From contig OY292276.1 in NCBI GenBank assembly GCA_958496175.1, positions 35,732,449 through 35,796,448 on the forward strand: a stretch of 64,000 nucleotides of DNA, given 5' to 3'. This document shows, piece after piece, positions 26,101 through 37,800 of the stretch. The position numbers and the translations under genes are program-made. Source of the stretch: Sisyra terminalis (Eukaryota; Arthropoda; Insecta; Neuroptera; Sisyridae). Numbering within the stretch: the first letter of the stretch is position 1; the number at the start of each line of letters is the position of its first letter. The notes below the pieces were generated by a model. The model was not told where the DNA came from. It saw nothing but the letters and a program-made list of their open reading frames with translations, and searched no databases.

Positions 26101-27790
26101 AATAAAAGTAAAGAAAAAATTAAAGTAAGTCTATTACTTTTTTAACAGAATATTCTGAAAAATACAGTGATATGGTACCTGCAGAACTGAGTCCAAGTGC
26201 CCAAGTAAATGTTGGTCAAAAAAAATAAATATATAATTTCATTTTATTTTATTTTTTAAAGTTAGCAGCAGCTGAATTAGAACTGATGAAACTATGTGAA
26301 CTATTAACCCAGTTCTATGAAAATCGGTTCGACCTGCATGGCGAACCAATTTTTAGTGATCCAAATTTACCACAAGTAACCCTTGACAAATTATTAATGG
26401 ACATAGTTGGAATAGCTGTAAGTTTATATTTGTGATAAAAGTCATTCAATGACTAAATTAAATTAGTAACAATGCAGGAGTCTCGAGAAATAGTTGCACC
26501 GCACAATCGTCTAAGACATGCTTTCCAGAGAAAAATTACAAACTACACTCGTGAAACTAATCCAGAAGCACTGAGTGAAACGATGACGAATGTAATTGAT
26601 TTTGTTTCTACCCAACTCGCTAAATCTTATATCTCAGAAATGCTTAAGGAGGATCTTTTGGAAGTAGAAGATGAAGGACCTGGTTGCAACATAAAGACAT
26701 ATAACTATTCAAATTATTATTTCTTTTGATTGATTTTCAGATATTTGTCCAGAGTTACTATATTTCACGGATATTAATAAAAAAACATCTGCAGAAAGTG
26801 AATCGATAAAAGAGAATACAGTTTTGTCAGCTAAAGAGTCAAGTTTGAAAAGTGCAATAATAGAACCGAGTCCTGTAGAAAGTTTAAGTGTAGCAGTTAC
26901 GACTGGAAGTTCAACTATACTATCGGAGGCAGAAGCTGAACCGTTACCGCTTGCTGAACCTCTCGATATTACTTCGGAGAAAGAAGTTCTCATTATTGAG
27001 CGTCCTAAAGTAGACGTAATGCCTCATTCACCTAATATGGTATGTTGTGCCTCGCTCAAAGCATGGGCAAGTTGGATTAAGGAAGTCATAGAAAACGCAA
27101 AAATGTGGTGTTTTTGGATAAACCAAACTATTCGATATATGCGACGAATGGCCGCTATAATGAAAGGTACTCTGAACATTAACATCTCTTGTTTTCTTTT
27201 TTGGCATTTTTACATTTTAAACAGGCACTGTTTTTGACGACAATGGTCAAGTGGTAACATTAAGTCGGAACGAGTGGAATGAATTTGTAATGAAGTTAGA
27301 TAGAGACATTGTGGCTTGGAGACATTACAATCAGCATGTGCAAGAAATTACTGAAGCAATCCTATCTCATTACAATGATAAACGAGTTGCATGTTGCGCT
27401 TTATGTTTGCAAGAAGATTTATATTTAAGTGAAATAGGAGCGGACCATATCTGCGAACAATTGCATGAAGCATTACAAACTACGTTATATTGGCGACGAT
27501 GGCTTCATAGTATGGTATCAGAAGCTGAAGCATTAACAACATTAATTGACGGTAATTTTCAGTTGGTTGTTATAATATCTCCCAAAAAATCTTAACATTT
27601 TTTTTGCATTATAGAAGCCGATGTCGCTACGCTTATCGATGTTACAAGCTCGACAGAGCTTTTAGCCATTGCAGGAGCTACAATTATAACAAATCGACCC
27701 ACAGATGGAAGATCATCTTCGACGTCATCTTCTTCTGGATATTCTATACGTGCTATTAATCCTCCTTCACAACGACATCATCCTGACTAA
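23141..27790 (+). CDS. THEG-like repeat protein, paralogue A (12 exons, 803 aa)
   Basis: Exons: 23141-23222, 23280-23309, 23368-23629, 23682-23898, 23960-24316, 25708-25825, 26149-26204, 26262-26417, 26478-26682, 26741-27166, 27225-27551, 27615-27790; all GT..AG and in phase, 2412 nt. Residues about 109-124 (HIKLLAEPKR) and 143-165 (PRLAQL..PVQRRVFATW) resemble THEG repeats (PRxxxLAxP), found in a testis/sperm microtubule-associated family; the function is inferred from that resemblance only. A basic Lys-rich stretch follows at the start of exon 5. From about residue 588 to 746 lies a Trp/Cys-rich domain (MPHSPNMVCCASLKAW, RVACCALCLQED), which I do not recognise but which gene B shares. The C-terminus is Ser-rich. 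Gene B is convergent and 1.6 kb away. Intron 5 is swollen by an antisense Jockey fragment. No signal peptide. Confidence 0.82.
24400..25587 (-). mobile_element. Jockey-type non-LTR retrotransposon fragment (reverse transcriptase), inside gene A intron 5
   Basis: Read on the minus strand: PKPSKNPNKVSSYRPISLLP, then LLERLILSL, RQFGFRCRHSTIQQ, QAFDRVWHDGLL (palm motif A region), SGVPQGSVLGPLLYL (motif B), FVDDTV at the catalytic motif C position (canonical FADDT), and the downstream LLLYKAVIVPIWTYGIELW and LRQLADASWYV blocks typical of Jockey clade C-termini. Frameshifts break it between the finger and palm regions and again before YRPI, so it is dead. It is antisense to the host gene and fully intronic. 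The 5' end, including the endonuclease, is missing. Confidence 0.85.
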
Positions 27791-27819
27791 TTCATTTTTG
27801 AATGTTTACTAAAACGTTA

Positions 27820-27834
27820 AATAAATCAAATAAA
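27820..27834 (+). terminator. Poly(A) signals of gene A
   Basis: Two overlapping-range AATAAA hexamers (27820-27825 and 27829-27834) lie 30-45 bp after the stop codon of gene A, a normal place for a poly(A) signal. Confidence 0.55.
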
Positions 27835-28269
27835 TAATACTTTATGATAGTGTCCTTTGTAACAATTATAAAAATAATGTAAATTAATTAATATTCCTAT
27901 CGATGTATTTTTGTTAAAAAAGAAAAAATATGAAATAGATGGCATCTTAATTTTTATCCGTCGATTGCGTAACAAGAAATGTAATTTATTAATTAATTAT
28001 TTAAAGAATTAAATAAAATGTAACCACTAGTAATCTTCAAAATAGTTTTTCCGTCTGGTTTGCACTGAATTTGTTGGGATTTTATAGCTATTTCAGGTCA
28101 TTTTTTGCTATTTTCTACCTTTTCAAGCTATACCTTCGGAAATGAATAATTTTCGTTTGGACAATATGGTATTAAGTTTCTATCAAGCATTTTTACATCA
28201 ATTTTTTTCTACGAAATTAAAACAAAGAGTGGGAATAAATTTCATTACGGTAGCCATGGTGGAATATTT

Positions 28270-28890
28270 GTAAAATTGGAGAAAAAAACGGTGTGTGTAT
28301 TTATGGAGGTGTGTGAGAAGTTATACTTCTTTGGCATAATTAAAAAAGATGTTTTCCATCCTCTGCCGTTGCTTCTTCCGGTAGTGCCTGAATTGGCTCA
28401 TCATTTGTAAGGGCTTTGTGATTACTAAAATATGATAAAATTGTAAACACAATTTTCTTTTAATATCAAAATACAAAATAACCAAACGTATGTATGGCAG
28501 CAAAGACAAGAATGGAAAATATATAGTTATAAACACATTCAAAAAAGTGAAATACAAAATAATGTAATAGTTATTAGCTCAAATTTGAGATATCATTTCA
28601 ATAGTTTCAACTATCATTTCGATTTCATTCAATTGCTAATTTTAGTCATTTGCCTGTTATGTTAGTGTTGAGCGCTGGGAATATTTTTCGGAAAGTTACT
28701 AGTTTTCATTTTTTTTATTTAAGTCATTATTGCCTTCTATACAAAATTCTAGTATAATATGCAATATGCGCTTATCTTCGTTTATCACACAGCAAAAGTC
28801 ACATGCTCAAAAAATACTTATTGAAAACATTTACCATATAGGAGTAGATTGTCGCTATAAAATATCATATTAAACTAAGAGAGGCAAACA
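28270..28890 (+). repeat. Dispersed repeat, copy downstream of gene B
   Basis: Direct copy of 33490-34440. Shared blocks include GTGTGAGAAGTTAT, GTAGTGCCTGAA, TGTGATTACTAAA.TATGATA, GCAGCAAAG, TAGTTTCAACTATCATTTC, TTTCATTCAATTGC, TGAATATTT..GGAAAG and AAAACATTTA.CATA. The minus-strand open frame at 28321-28557 falls inside the repeat and is not a gene. It lies between genes A and B. A related inverted copy is at about 57880-58230. Confidence 0.6.
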
Positions 28891-29378
28891 TTTTCCAAAA
28901 CGATGTAGAGCAAGAGAGTGGAAATGCTCTATGGCTACGCTTTTTCATTTTTCATCCAAGAAAAAGCGTGGGGTGGGATCTTAGACTATAATAAACAAGA
29001 TTAGATAAATACAAATGAAAGTAGTAATTTTTAAAAATTATAGTTATAAGAGTTTTGTTTTATAGTGACCTATGTCAACCTATGTATACGTATATGTTCA
29101 TAATCAGGAAACTACATAACTTGCAAAATACTTTTAAGCTAGTTATTTATATTAGATTTAAGAATGTCAAACAGATCAAACATTTCAGCTCTTGCAAAAG
29201 TGAATAGCACACTTCGATGAGCTTACTATAATTTTTTTTATAATTTGCCTTTCTTATGCGTTAGATATGTGTATTGAACATTAAAAAAATCAAGAAAATA
29301 AATATATTATATGTTCACAAAACTAAATAAGTTGTATATTATATGAGTTAAATATATTGATGAAAACAATACACTTTC
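28891..29378. other. Spacer between dispersed repeat and 3' end of gene B
   Basis: AT-rich 3' flank of gene B. I see no clear poly(A) hexamer on the minus strand close to the stop codon and nothing else of note. Confidence 0.4.
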
Positions 29379-32300
29379 TTATTTCTTTTTTTTCTTTCCT
29401 ACATTTTCAATGACATAATAACTGTGTTGAGAATCTGATTCTTCTTTTGAACGCAATCTAGGAGGAATACGACCTGTGGATACCGAATCAATATCAGTAG
29501 TGCTGGTTGTATTTTGGTCTGTAAAGTAAATTTTGTTAAATTGATGATTATTTAAAACTAAAGTACTAGCTCACTGTCAATTATAGCTGACAATGTTTCT
29601 GCTTCATCCACCATTTTTTGCAGCCATTTTTGCCAGTATTGAGTTGTGCTTAGTGCTTCAGCTAGTTGTTCGTTCAAATGTTCTGCCCCAATATCGTTAA
29701 TAATTAAGTTTTCTTGAACGCAAAGATCACAACAAGCGACTCGTTTATCCTTAAAATGACCAACAATTTCATCAGTCGTATTTTGAATGTATTGATTGTA
29801 ATGTCTCCATGCGACAACATCTTCATCTAGTTTCACAACAAATGCGGTCCATTGCTCACGTTTTAAACGTTCTACACGTCCTGTTACTGGGTCGATGATT
29901 TCACCTTAAACAATAATTATTCTATCATTGTTAATTAAATAAAAACTACTTTAAATTACCCCTCATTACGGCAGTCATGTAACGCATATCATTTATAACT
30001 TTTGTAATCCACTTACACCAATTTTTTGCATTTTCTGCAACATCTTTTATCCAAATCGCCCATGCTTTTAATGAAGCACAACACACCATATCAGGTGAAT
30101 GAGGCATAAGATTGATATCATGAGTTATATTCAAAAATTGTGCATCTAATTCACCAATTATTTCTTCCGGTTCTATTCTCATCAAAACACTAGACCCTAT
30201 AGATTCTACTTTCGAGCTAGTTGATGATTCTGCTTTTGCACTTGTTTCTTCTACAGACTCAGCTCCAGACAATACAGACCCTGTTTCCTCAGGAACCGAT
30301 TCTGGGGCAGAAGTCGCTAACGCAGATTCGGATACAGCAGATGTAAGAGGTGATTCCGAAGTTGGAGAAGGAACTGACTCTGGAGAAATTGGAGTGGGTG
30401 ACGGAGCCGCTGGTGGTTCTTCCTTTTCTTCTTTCTCTTTTATTTCTTCTTTCACTTCTATTTCTTTTTCTTCTTCATTCACTTCTATTTCTTTTTTTTC
30501 TTCTGTCTGTTCTATTTCTTTTTCTAGTTTTTCTTCTTTTGGCGGAGTTGATGGTGGTGGCTCTGTTGAACTAAGCGAAGCTGCTTCCGGGGAATCAGTT
30601 AAAGGTTCCGGAGACTCAATAAGTGCTTTTTCTGCAAGCTCTTCTGGAACAGGAATATTTTCAGATATCTCCACAGGTTCTATAGGTATTTTTTCGGGAG
30701 TTATTTGCTCTTCTGTTTCTTCAAATTGAGGTTCAACTAGTTCAGGAGAACCTACTTCTGATCTTTCGTCTTCCTCAAAAGTATTTACCATAGTTTCTTG
30801 TTTTTCTTGTAACAGCTTAGAATATTCCTTTAGACATAAACAAGTTTTACAATCTTCCGGAATGCCATATCTACATTTTTCAAAGATTTCCCTCAGTTTT
30901 TCTGGATCTGTTACTATACACGGACATAATTCATATCCCAATTCATTTTGGATAGCTAATGGTGCTAAAATAAAAATATTCAGACTACTGAATTTAAATT
31001 GTACGTTTTTACTTTACATACCACCGTCCTCGCCTTCATTCTCTAACAATTCCTTGCGCATTTTGGTTACATCCATTCCACTATTACGATAAATTCAATT
31101 AAATTAATTTTAATCTTCTAAAATGTAAAAAACAAACCTTTGTAAGTCTCTATATAATTGGATTGCTAATTCTTGAGAAGTAATCGCAATTGTTTCTTTC
31201 ATTGGTTCATTTAATACGTCAGGTTGTGTTTGCCAAACCCAGTTAGTAATTTTTTCCTCAAAAGCCAGCTGTAATCTTGAATCATTTTCTGCCGCCATTT
31301 TACAAGCTATATCTTCTTGTAGGAGTTGTAATGTTTTCTTTAAAGTCACAAAAGGTAAATCTAAACTACTAAAAACTCGCTGTTCCTTATCAACTTCATT
31401 ATTGTAATAAGCTTGCAAAATTTGCAATAGTTTAGCTGTTTCACCATTAATGTCCAATTTAATCACTGCGCCTTTCTTTTTTTTCTTTTTCTTGTCCTTA
31501 TGTTTGTTTTTAGGGCGGTTATAATCTCCTTCACCTTCGCCATTAATGTCTGCTGTTGTGTCGTCATCATCATCATCATCATCTTCATCCTCATCTTCTT
31601 CATCCTCATCTCCTTCATTTTCTTCTTCTTCTTCTTCTTCCTTGAAATCACTTAATGTTTCTAATACTCGATCAACATATTCCTGGATTTCTTCGACACC
31701 ATCACCACTTTCTTGTTCTTCACTGCTCTGAAATTTGTGTTTTTTGTTATAAACTCGAAAATTCTTTAAATTATGAGCTAATAAATACATTGGAGACAGA
31801 AACGTTTGATCCAACATGCGATGATTCCAAATACATTAAAATTTGATTAACAAATGTAGCACAGTGAAACGATGCGTTAATATATTCTTTTCCAGATGTT
31901 GATTTTCGATTAAATTTATGAATTTTATGTTTAGTGATAAGGATATCAATAATTTTGTCTGCTAAGACTTTTTCATAATTGCTAACATGTATCATTTTTG
32001 AATTGCAAATATAAACCGCTGCTTTTTCGGCGAAGTCTTCGGTTTGTTTTTGAAGACATTTACGTTTTATTCGGAGTCTTTTTAAACAAATCTTCTTTTG
32101 CTTGCATAATTCTTTACGATGTTGTCTTTGTTTTTCTTTTTCTATATCCTGTTTGTGTATGTTAAAAAAAACTATTCTTTTAGAAAACAAACTTAGTTTT
32201 TGGAAATTTATACCTTGAAACAAATATTCGCATCACGTTGATCTAACGCACTGTTAGCATTTAATAGACCGGCGAGTTTATCGACTTTTTGTACAGGTAA

Positions 32301-33084
32301 AGTATACTGAAAATCTTGCCATAATGTAATCACTTTTCTTGTGCTAGGTGCGGCTAGTTGCACAATTCTTGGAGAACATATCATCGGTGGTCTTGTTAAG
32401 GGTTTTTTAATATGTGTGTTAAAACGCAACCTAAATGTATTAAAATTTAATATATGGTTGATTAAATTTCAATGAATTCAGATTCACTTTTTTGGTTCAG
32501 CTAATAGTTTAATATGCTGTTTTGGGGAGAGCGCAGCTCGGTTTACTGTTAAAGAGCCACCTAACATTTTCTTTTGATAAGGTTTCTTAACGTTGGTATT
32601 TTCATATCCCTTCGGTCTCCAGATTGTTATTTTAGTTTCATTTTCCTGCTTTGTTTCACGTTGAAATGGCTTCGGTGATATACATTGAAAGCATTCTTTT
32701 TTTCTTTTACTTATAAATTGTGATCCCCACTTAATTTCATCGTTAACTTTTACTATGAAATTAAAATAAATACTTTTTGATTTTAAATACGTTTAAGCAT
32801 TAAAATATAATAAAAACTTGAATGTTCGCTTAGAAATTAGAAATATATAGTCAAAGATATTTTTGTCATTCAAAATCAATCGTTCGCGATTGAAATGTTT
32901 ATCGATTTCTATCAAATAATCAAGTTTTCAACAATAATATAAATATTTAAATATACTTCAAACTTACTATCTACATTTTTTGGGGCAGGTTCTGAAAAAA
33001 ATATGTAGTTAAGCATTACTTTTAATTAGAAAACTTTTTGCAAATCCTACCTCCAGCTTCTTTATTTTCATTGATAATTTCCAT
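29379..33084 (-). CDS. THEG-like repeat protein, paralogue B (10 exons, 1007 aa)
   Basis: Exons 5' to 3' on the minus strand: 33051-33084, 32968-32991, 32488-32752, 32214-32430, 31789-32148, 31138-31727, 31022-31080, 29960-30964, 29575-29904, 29379-29518; all in phase, 3024 nt. Exons 1-5 match paralogue A in phase and nearly in size (exon 4 is 217 nt in both; exon 5 is 360 vs 357). THEG-like blocks HIKLLAEPKK and PRIVQLAAPSTRKVITLW are conserved, and the C-terminal domain (MPHSPDMVCCASLKAW, RVACCDLCVQEN) spans about residues 802-961. Unlike A, B carries a long Glu/Asp run near residues 328-356, a Lys-rich patch, and a roughly 200-residue Glu/Pro/Ser-rich segment in exon 8, probably disordered. 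The tail is Lys-rich. Exon 5 uses a GTATTT donor, chosen because it restores phase and matches A. Function inferred only. Confidence 0.8.
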
Positions 33085-33904
33085 TATTATAAAATGTTCT
33101 TCTGAAAATAAACATGCAAATTGAACTACAAATTTTAAGAACTCAAATTTGGAAACAGATTTGTAATCCGGAAAAATTAACGTCAAATGCCTTGAAGATA
33201 ATTAAGTTTTTGTTGCCAGGTAATTTTAATTTGAAAACACAATCTAATTAAACTGATATTGCTTTAAAAAAAAGACTTAGAGAAAAAAATGGAAGTAAAA
33301 ATCGGAGAATTGAAAGCTTTCATTTAAAATTTAATGATATTAAAAGAGCCGCTGAATTTATAAAAATATTTTCCGAGCTTATTCAAGCGCTTTGTCTGTT
33401 GGTGTCTACAAACCAATTTAGCTAAAATAATTATTAATTTGGTATGTGTAGGCAAAGGATTTCTCCCATGTAAGTCAAAAAACCCGAAATGTATAAAAAA
33501 AACGTGTATACTTATGTACGGGTGTGAGAAGTTATTTGTCGTATTTAAAAAAAATGTTTTTAATCCACTACCATAGCATCTACCGTTAGTGCCTGAAATG
33601 ATACATCAGTTATAGTCCTTAGTGATTACTAAAGTATGATACAATTTGAAACTCAAATTTTGCTTTAAATGTCAATATCACATGCAAATGTATATATAGC
33701 AGCAAAGCAGAGAACACAGAAAGTAAACATATACATGTGAGTGTAATACAGATATAATAATTATTGTCTCAATTTTGAGCTAACTGATGGATGTCATTAG
33801 TTTCAACTGTCATTTCATTTTCATTCAATTACCCTTTTTTGCTATTTGTTAGTTTTTCCAGTGTTGGGCTGTGAATATTTCCCTGAAAGCTACTTGTTTT
33901 CAAA

Positions 33905-34155
33905 TAAAAGTTTAAAATTGTGACTTATGTTCCTCTTAGCGACATCAATATCAGGCAACGTTGCATTTTCTACTTTATTTTTAATATAACTTGCGATTTT
34001 TTCGGTAATTCATTTCTAATATTGTATAATTTGCTCTTTTTTTGGCAATTTTTCATTATGTTCTGATTTACTCACGAATCAATTTAAAAGTATAGTCAAA
34101 ATTGCAACCAGCAACGTTGTAAGATATTAATGTCACAAAAAGAGACATGAGCCAA
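33905..34155. repeat. Small inverted-repeat element (MITE-like), copy 1
   Basis: Ends carry ATGTTCCTCTTAGCGACATC and CAGGCAACGTTGCATTTTC on one side and their diverged reverse complements (AAAATTGCAACCAGCAACG, AATGTCACAAAAAGAGACAT) on the other. The family is shared with 37885-38130, whose ends are GTTCCTTTTAGAACCGTCAA and TTGACGGTTCTAAAAG. About 240 bp, non-coding. Superfamily not determined. Confidence 0.5.
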
Positions 34156-34199
34156 ATTGGCTATTTATATATATTGTATGTAGGTATACACTGCTGACT

Positions 34200-34310
34200 A
34201 TACAAATTGTGTGTATACACAATTGACTATTTATACGTACTGTATAGTATTTCACAATATTACACACAATTGACTACTTATACTTAATTGGTATCATACA
34301 CATACGAATT
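34200..34310 (+). repeat. Short imperfect tandem repeat, ACACAATTGACTATTTATAC units
   Basis: Three or four degraded copies of a unit containing CACAATTGACTA followed by TTATAC lie within about 110 bp. Non-coding. The remaining sequence from 34440 to 34885 holds nothing I can recognise. Confidence 0.45.
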
Positions 34311-34885
34311 AACTATTAACTATTTTTCAATTCAGTGTGGGTCACTTGTTCAAAAAATAGTTTTCGAAAACATTTATCATACTGAAGTGAATTGTAGCCA
34401 TAAGCTAATATATTAAGCTATTTTATTAAGCTATCATATTAAGGTCTCCAATATGCCTTAATCTGTTTCATTTTTGGTATAAAAACTTAAAAACGTATTA
34501 AGGACTTGCATTTTCACATAAAGCTAGGGACATTTATGTAACCGATAAATTGTTATCCGGAAAGTATGTAAAACATGCCAAGTTTTACCTAAGAATTATT
34601 GAGATATGTGTAGGATGACATACAGAGAATTTTTAATCTATTAAGTAACTATCTTAAGGACATTGGTTATCTATTCAAGAATGAAAATACCGGTCATATG
34701 TAACCAACTGCAATTTAATTTTTTATTTTAAAATTTGTTTTAATAACATTAAAGTACATAACATTTAAATAAATGTGTTTTTGCGTTTAAGATACAATTA
34801 CAACTCAAAATATTATTAACGTATTATGAAGAACGAGTACTAATAATTTGAATGTTTTTTTATATTTGTTTAAGATTCTTAAGTC

Positions 34886-37800
34886 TTATTTGCTATTTGA
34901 TGAATTAAGAGACTGTAAAACAGCGAAATAAGAATAAGCTGTTCGAATTATCTAAAAAAGATTATGAATAGAAAGCATAACTATAAACAATATCTTTCAA
35001 ATATTTCAATAATAAATTTCAATTTTCAGTCGTACTTAACTAAAAATACTTACTGATGTTAAAGTGATAACAGTGATAGGAAAAAAACCACCAGCCCTCA
35101 AAAAAATTGGTTTTCTTGTACATTCAATCATAATTCTGTAACTACTTTTTATAGTTTTCGGTGATCGATACCATGTTGATTTGAAAAGAGCTTCACCTAT
35201 TCCGTTACTCTGCCCAAAAAGAAAAAAAAAAAAAAAACAAAAAAAAAATAGAAATCATAAATGAAAATTGAAAGAATGAAAAAAATGTTTACCTCCAACA
35301 TTATATCATTTCCGTACCAACAGTAAAGAAATACTTGTGTCAACATACATATCAAAAAGCTCACCATCGACCAGAATTTCAAAGACATTGGATTTACCTG
35401 TAGAAAAAGCTGGGTTTACTTAATATACCACCTTGATCAAAAAGTTCCCGAAATAACCCCCGTTTGGCGCTCCCATTATTCCGATTAAAGTTCTGTGTTT
35501 TTTGTTTAATTGATACTTTTGTCGTTGATATTCCCTCTAAATCTTAACGTCATAACTTGACATTTGTAAAAGTTAGCCAAGAGTACAACTATCTCTGTGT
35601 GTGTTAGTGATTTTTTACAGTCTTAAAAATGGATTTAAATTTGCAACAACTAATTTGTATTAAATTTTGTGTAAAAAACGAATTTAAAGGCGTGCGAACG
35701 GAAAATGGAATTGTTGGAAAAGTGTTCGGCAGCGATTCTCTAAACAAAACGGTCGTTTACCAGTGGCACCAGCGATTCAAAGATGGTCGTGAGTCAATCG
35801 AAAATAATGAACGCAATGACAAACCATCGACATCGAAAACCGACGAAAATATTGATAAAGTAAAAGAAATGTTGGTCAATAACCGCAAATTAACCATCAG
35901 AGAGATAGCAGAGTGCTTGACATTTTGATTAATGATTTGGGTTTCCGTCGTGTAGCAAAATTAGATTTTGCACCATGATAATGCACCGTCGCCCAGTGCC
36001 ATCATTATTAGAAATTTTTTGACAAAAATGCAACAAATACCATCCAACAGCCACCGAATTCACCTGATTTGGTTCCCTGTGACTTCTTTTTGTTCAATCG
36101 AGTTGAAAAACTATTGCGGGAAACGCGTTTCAGCTGTCGAGAGGAAGTTATAGGATAATCGCAGGAAGCACTGATGGGCATATCGAAAATCGAATATAAA
36201 AAATGTTTCGAGGATTGGATCAAACGCTGACATAAGTGTGTTGCAGTCGATGGGGATTACTTTGAAAGGAGCAATATAGATTTAGATGAATAAACTTCTA
36301 TTTTTAATTTTCTGAACAAATTCCGGGAACTTTTTGATCAAGGTAGTATGTTTAGTTTCAGTTTTAATTTAACAAATCAAGTTATCAAAAGAAAATGACT
36401 ATATGATATACCATAGAAATGTGATCAATTGAATTTAGAATAAAGAAAATAGTCAATGATTCAGCGTACTCGAATAAACATAGTATAAGAAATAAATAAT
36501 TTTATATTTCGTTAATACAGCTTGAAATTCTATTAAAAACCCCAATTTACATAACTACCTCACGCTCAAACGTAAATTCTTTTTCTGGATATAATTAATG
36601 CTTTTTGTCATAGTACAAAACATATTAGTTAACGTAGTGCATACAAAATCCTCCCCACCCTGCTAGATATTTTTTACCCTTACATTAGGCTGTTTTTTTG
36701 ATATTATTTTGTTATTAAACGAAATAGTTCTAACAAAAAAAAAAAAAAAGTTTCGCTATTAGAATTTATAACTATTTTTTAATAATGTTAATTTTCCAGG
36801 ATGAAGTTGACTGTGCCTTAACGCTGAGCTTCAGAGCAAATTGTGTTTACTGGCTTCGCCTAGTTAAGATCAAGCGACTGGGTGAACCTCAGCACTCGTC
36901 GCACTAAGTGCTTTTCGATAATTTTAGTTCCAGGGCTTGATATCCCCAGTTTCCAATATATTTCTTCAATCAGAGCACCGCATTCCCACGAAATATGAAA
37001 AACGGTTTCATCCTCTGATTGATAGAACCTCCATTTTGGGTTATCCACATGTGATTCCATTGTATGCAGGATGGAGGTGCTTCCTCATTCTACAGTGGCC
37101 GGTTATTAGGTCCATTAACACTGCTTTCTTGTAAGACTAAGTATTTCAGTAGTTAGTTTCGTTAGTTCATTTGTATATCAGAAGTATTAAACAATGGGTA
37201 CAGCATCGCTAATCTCGCGCCAAGTCAATTTTAGATCCAAGTGTATCTCCTTATACTTTTCGGTAGTGTTACTCCATACTTTATGGTAGTGCTATTCTAG
37301 TTCACTGCGATGCCGTTTATCTTTACTTCATCGGGGTTTCGTACCTTCCATAGTGAATATATTTGGACTTCACTTTTTCATGGATTCAGTTACAACCTCC
37401 ATATCTGAACCATTCCTCGATTAGTCTTTCAGCCACTTGCAGATTTCGGACACTTTAAATGTACACTTTAAATAGTACTGAACCTAGCACCAATTCATGT
37501 GTCATATTATTGTAGTCCTTTGCTTTGTCGGCTGTTCTTCTTTCGTCAGGATATTGAAGGAACAGTTGGACAAAAAAAATCCCATCACCCCCTGATTGGT
37601 TGGGGTTTTTACTTTCTTCAATTTTTTCAAGAAACCGTCGTGCTCAACACTGCCCAAGGCGTTAATAGTGACTTGGAATGTGACCATCGTGCATTTTTTG
37701 GTCTCAAAATGTTCAAAAATTATTTCTATTATTCTGGGCAAATGATGGCAAGTTGAAGTAGACAAATTATGACGAAAGTAGGATTTCATTGTTTGTAGTT

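Larger units (their letters stand above)
33490..34440 (+). repeat. Dispersed repeat, copy upstream of gene B
   Basis: Direct-orientation relative of 28270-28890, interrupted at about 33905-34155 by a second inverted-repeat element. After the interruption the similarity resumes (CAAAAAATA, GAAAACATTTATCATA, ATTGTAGCCATAA, ATCATATTAA). Together the two copies bracket gene B. The 33085-33489 flank shows no other feature. Confidence 0.55.

Noticed and set aside
28321..28557. Minus-strand 78-codon frame between genes A and B
   Set aside because: It falls inside a dispersed repeat; the matching frame is not kept in the other copies.
30350..31731. Plus-strand open frames rich in Ser, Phe and Leu (30350-30574, 30394-30729, 31546-31731)
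   Set aside because: They are the antisense shadow of the Glu/Asp-rich coding sequence of gene B; the minus-strand exons join in phase and match gene A.
37499..37789. Overlapping frames on both strands in odorant receptor intron 4
   Set aside because: No recognisable motif, no splice partners, and opposite-strand overlap typical of chance frames.
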